Source: Treponema sp. (lineage in GTDB: Bacteria > Spirochaetota > Spirochaetia > Treponematales > Breznakiellaceae). Taken from it: a stretch of 5,373 nt of DNA. The notes beneath the pieces were generated by a model that searched no databases, was not told the origin of the DNA, and saw only the letters and a list, made by a program, of their open reading frames with translations. The translations under genes and the position numbers were made by a program. Where the stretch lies: assembly GCA_031279925.1 (NCBI GenBank), contig JAITHQ010000021.1:1-5373 (forward strand), written 5' to 3'. This document shows, one piece after another, positions 4,525-5,373 of the stretch (the first letter of the stretch is position 1; each line of letters begins with the position of its first letter).

Positions 4525-5373
4525 ATGCGTTCAATCACGCTTATGGCCCCGGCAAAACTTAATCTGCACCTGCGTATTGGAGGCGGGCGTCCTGATGGTT
4601 TTCACGGCCTGGAAAGCATTTTTGTAGCTCTGGCTTTTGGGGATACCTTGCGCGTGGAATGCCTGCCGCAGGCCGATACGCTGAAAATCCGGGCGGCAGG
4701 GCGTTTTGCCTGCGGGCTTGCGGATACGCCGGCCCCGCGTAATCTTGTGGGCCGGGCGGCGGCCCTGTTTCGGGAGCGTACCGGGTTTAAACAGGGGCTG
4801 CGGGCGCGGCTGGTAAAACGTATTCCGCTGGGCGGCGGTTTGGGGGGCGGCTCTTCGGACGCGGCGGCAATGCTCCTGGCCCTGAATATTCTGTCCGCAG
4901 CCGGGGGAGGCGTCCGGCTGGATGACGCTGAATTGGCCGCTTTGGGCGCCGCTCTTGGCAGCGACGTGCCGTTTTTTTTGGCAAATACCCCTGCCGCATG
5001 GGTCAGCGGCAGGGGAGAGCGGATACAGCCCATTGCCGCCCCCAGCCGCCTTTGGTTTGTACTGGTTAACCCCGGTATTCCCAGCGGCACTCAGGCGGCG
5101 TTTCGCCTGCTGGACGAGTACCGCGCCCGTGTTCCCGGCGCAGGAAAAGCCGCTTCCCTTGCCGGTGATTCCGCCGCCCTTATTGGAGCCCTTGCCGCCG
5201 ATCCCTGTTCCTGGCCCTTTGAAAACGATTTTCTGCCGGTCCTTAGAGCCTGTTCAAAATTCTACCTTGCAGGCTCCATCGAACCGAAGGTTCGCAGAGC
5301 CCGAAAATCGGGATTTTTACGGTCTATTGGCCGCAAAAATCCACAATTTGAACAGGCTCTAAGAATAACTAAA
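4525..5373 (+). CDS. ispE: 4-diphosphocytidyl-2-C-methyl-D-erythritol kinase IspE, interrupted by a mobile repeat; 3' end outside window
   Basis: IspE phosphorylates CDP-methylerythritol in the MEP isoprenoid pathway, in the cytoplasm. From the ATG at 4525, 283 residues are read without a stop to the window end. The GHMP kinase signs are clear: APAKLNLHLRI at 8-18 (catalytic-type Lys11), GRPDGFHGLESIF at 21-33, the ATP loop PLGGGLGGGSSDAAAML at 101-117, GSDVPFF at 145-151 (catalytic-type Asp147) and VNPGIPSGT at 181-189. NDFLPVL at 234-240 is the normal lead-in to the C-terminal domain. Codons 241-278 or so then come from the repeat at 5246-5359, so the expected glycine-rich GSGS loop has not appeared by 5373. 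The frame stays open through the repeat and for four more codons. The product may be a full enzyme with an extra loop or a broken one. Starts at 4504 and 4543 are also possible; none has a clear ribosome binding site. Confidence 0.88.
   Translation, partial: MRSITLMAPAKLNLHLRIGGGRPDGFHGLESIFVALAFGDTLRVECLPQADTLKIRAAGRFACGLADTPAPRNLVGRAAALFRERTGFKQGLRARLVKRIPLGGGLGGGSSDAAAMLLALNILSAAGGGVRLDDAELAALGAALGSDVPFFLANTPAAWVSGRGERIQPIAAPSRLWFVLVNPGIPSGTQAAFRLLDEYRARVPGAGKAASLAGDSAALIGALAADPCSWPFENDFLPVLRACSKFYLAGSIEPKVRRARKSGFLRSIGRKNPQFEQALRITK
5246..5359 (-). mobile_element. Palindromic hairpin-rich MITE-like repeat, copy R, inserted in ispE
   Basis: This is a complete 114-bp element with perfect terminal inverted repeats GAGCCTGTTCAAA / TTTGAACAGGCTC, flanked by TTA (5243-5245) and TAA (5360-5362). 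It is in inverted orientation to the copy at 1-116. Internal structure includes GAGCCTG/CAGGCTC at 5246-5252/5270-5276, a 6-bp stem with GAA loop at 5280-5285/5289-5294 that copy L lacks, and a 12-bp stem with one A-C mismatch at 5311-5322/5331-5342. It encodes no protein of its own and lies wholly inside the ispE frame. The ends resemble, from memory, those of IS5-family (IS1031-like) elements that target TNA; that parentage is an inference. Confidence 0.88.

Overview
The window looks like a spirochaete chromosome segment, most like a Treponema of moderate to high GC such as the termite-gut lineage. This rests on remembered gene order and protein style and has not been checked by any search. 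It carries housekeeping genes: ribosome assembly and silencing, NAD synthesis, an envelope-associated LCP-family protein and isoprenoid synthesis.

Layout. Positions 1-116 hold most of a palindromic, hairpin-rich mobile repeat (copy L), cut by the window edge. After an 89-base T-rich leader with a possible promoter comes a tightly packed plus-strand operon. Its genes are obgE (GTG start at 206), a fused nadD-yqeK gene (GTG at 1261), a divergent LytR-CpsA-Psr gene (GTG at 2445) and rsfS (ATG at 3640). Successive overlaps are 4, 4 and 26 bases, so the genes are very probably co-transcribed and translationally coupled. On the minus strand an extremely acidic small protein (4364 to 4029) converges on rsfS and overlaps its 3' end by 40 bases. 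A 160-base gap separates this gene from the divergently transcribed ispE, which begins at 4525 and stays open to the window end.

How the genes work together. ObgE (50S assembly GTPase) and RsfS (binds uL14 and blocks subunit joining) both tune ribosome assembly and activity. NadD supplies NAD, and the fused YqeK-type HD domain is expected to hydrolyse Ap4A, a stress nucleotide. The block therefore looks like a growth-control and ribosome operon, with an LCP gene lying between the yqeK domain and rsfS. IspE belongs to the separate MEP isoprenoid pathway.

Main novelty. A second, inverted copy of the mobile repeat (copy R, 5246-5359) lies inside the ispE coding frame, directly after the conserved N-D-F-L-P-V-L segment, and the frame reads straight through it. 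The two copies differ by whole hairpin modules of 30 and 15 bases, both multiples of three, plus a single-base difference in one hairpin loop. In the ispE orientation copy R is open in all three forward frames except for stops at its very edges. This is reminiscent of the Rickettsia palindromic elements that insert in frame into genes. It may be a treponemal element that makes peptide insertions, or it may be a recent gene-damaging insertion; the sequence after 5373 would decide.
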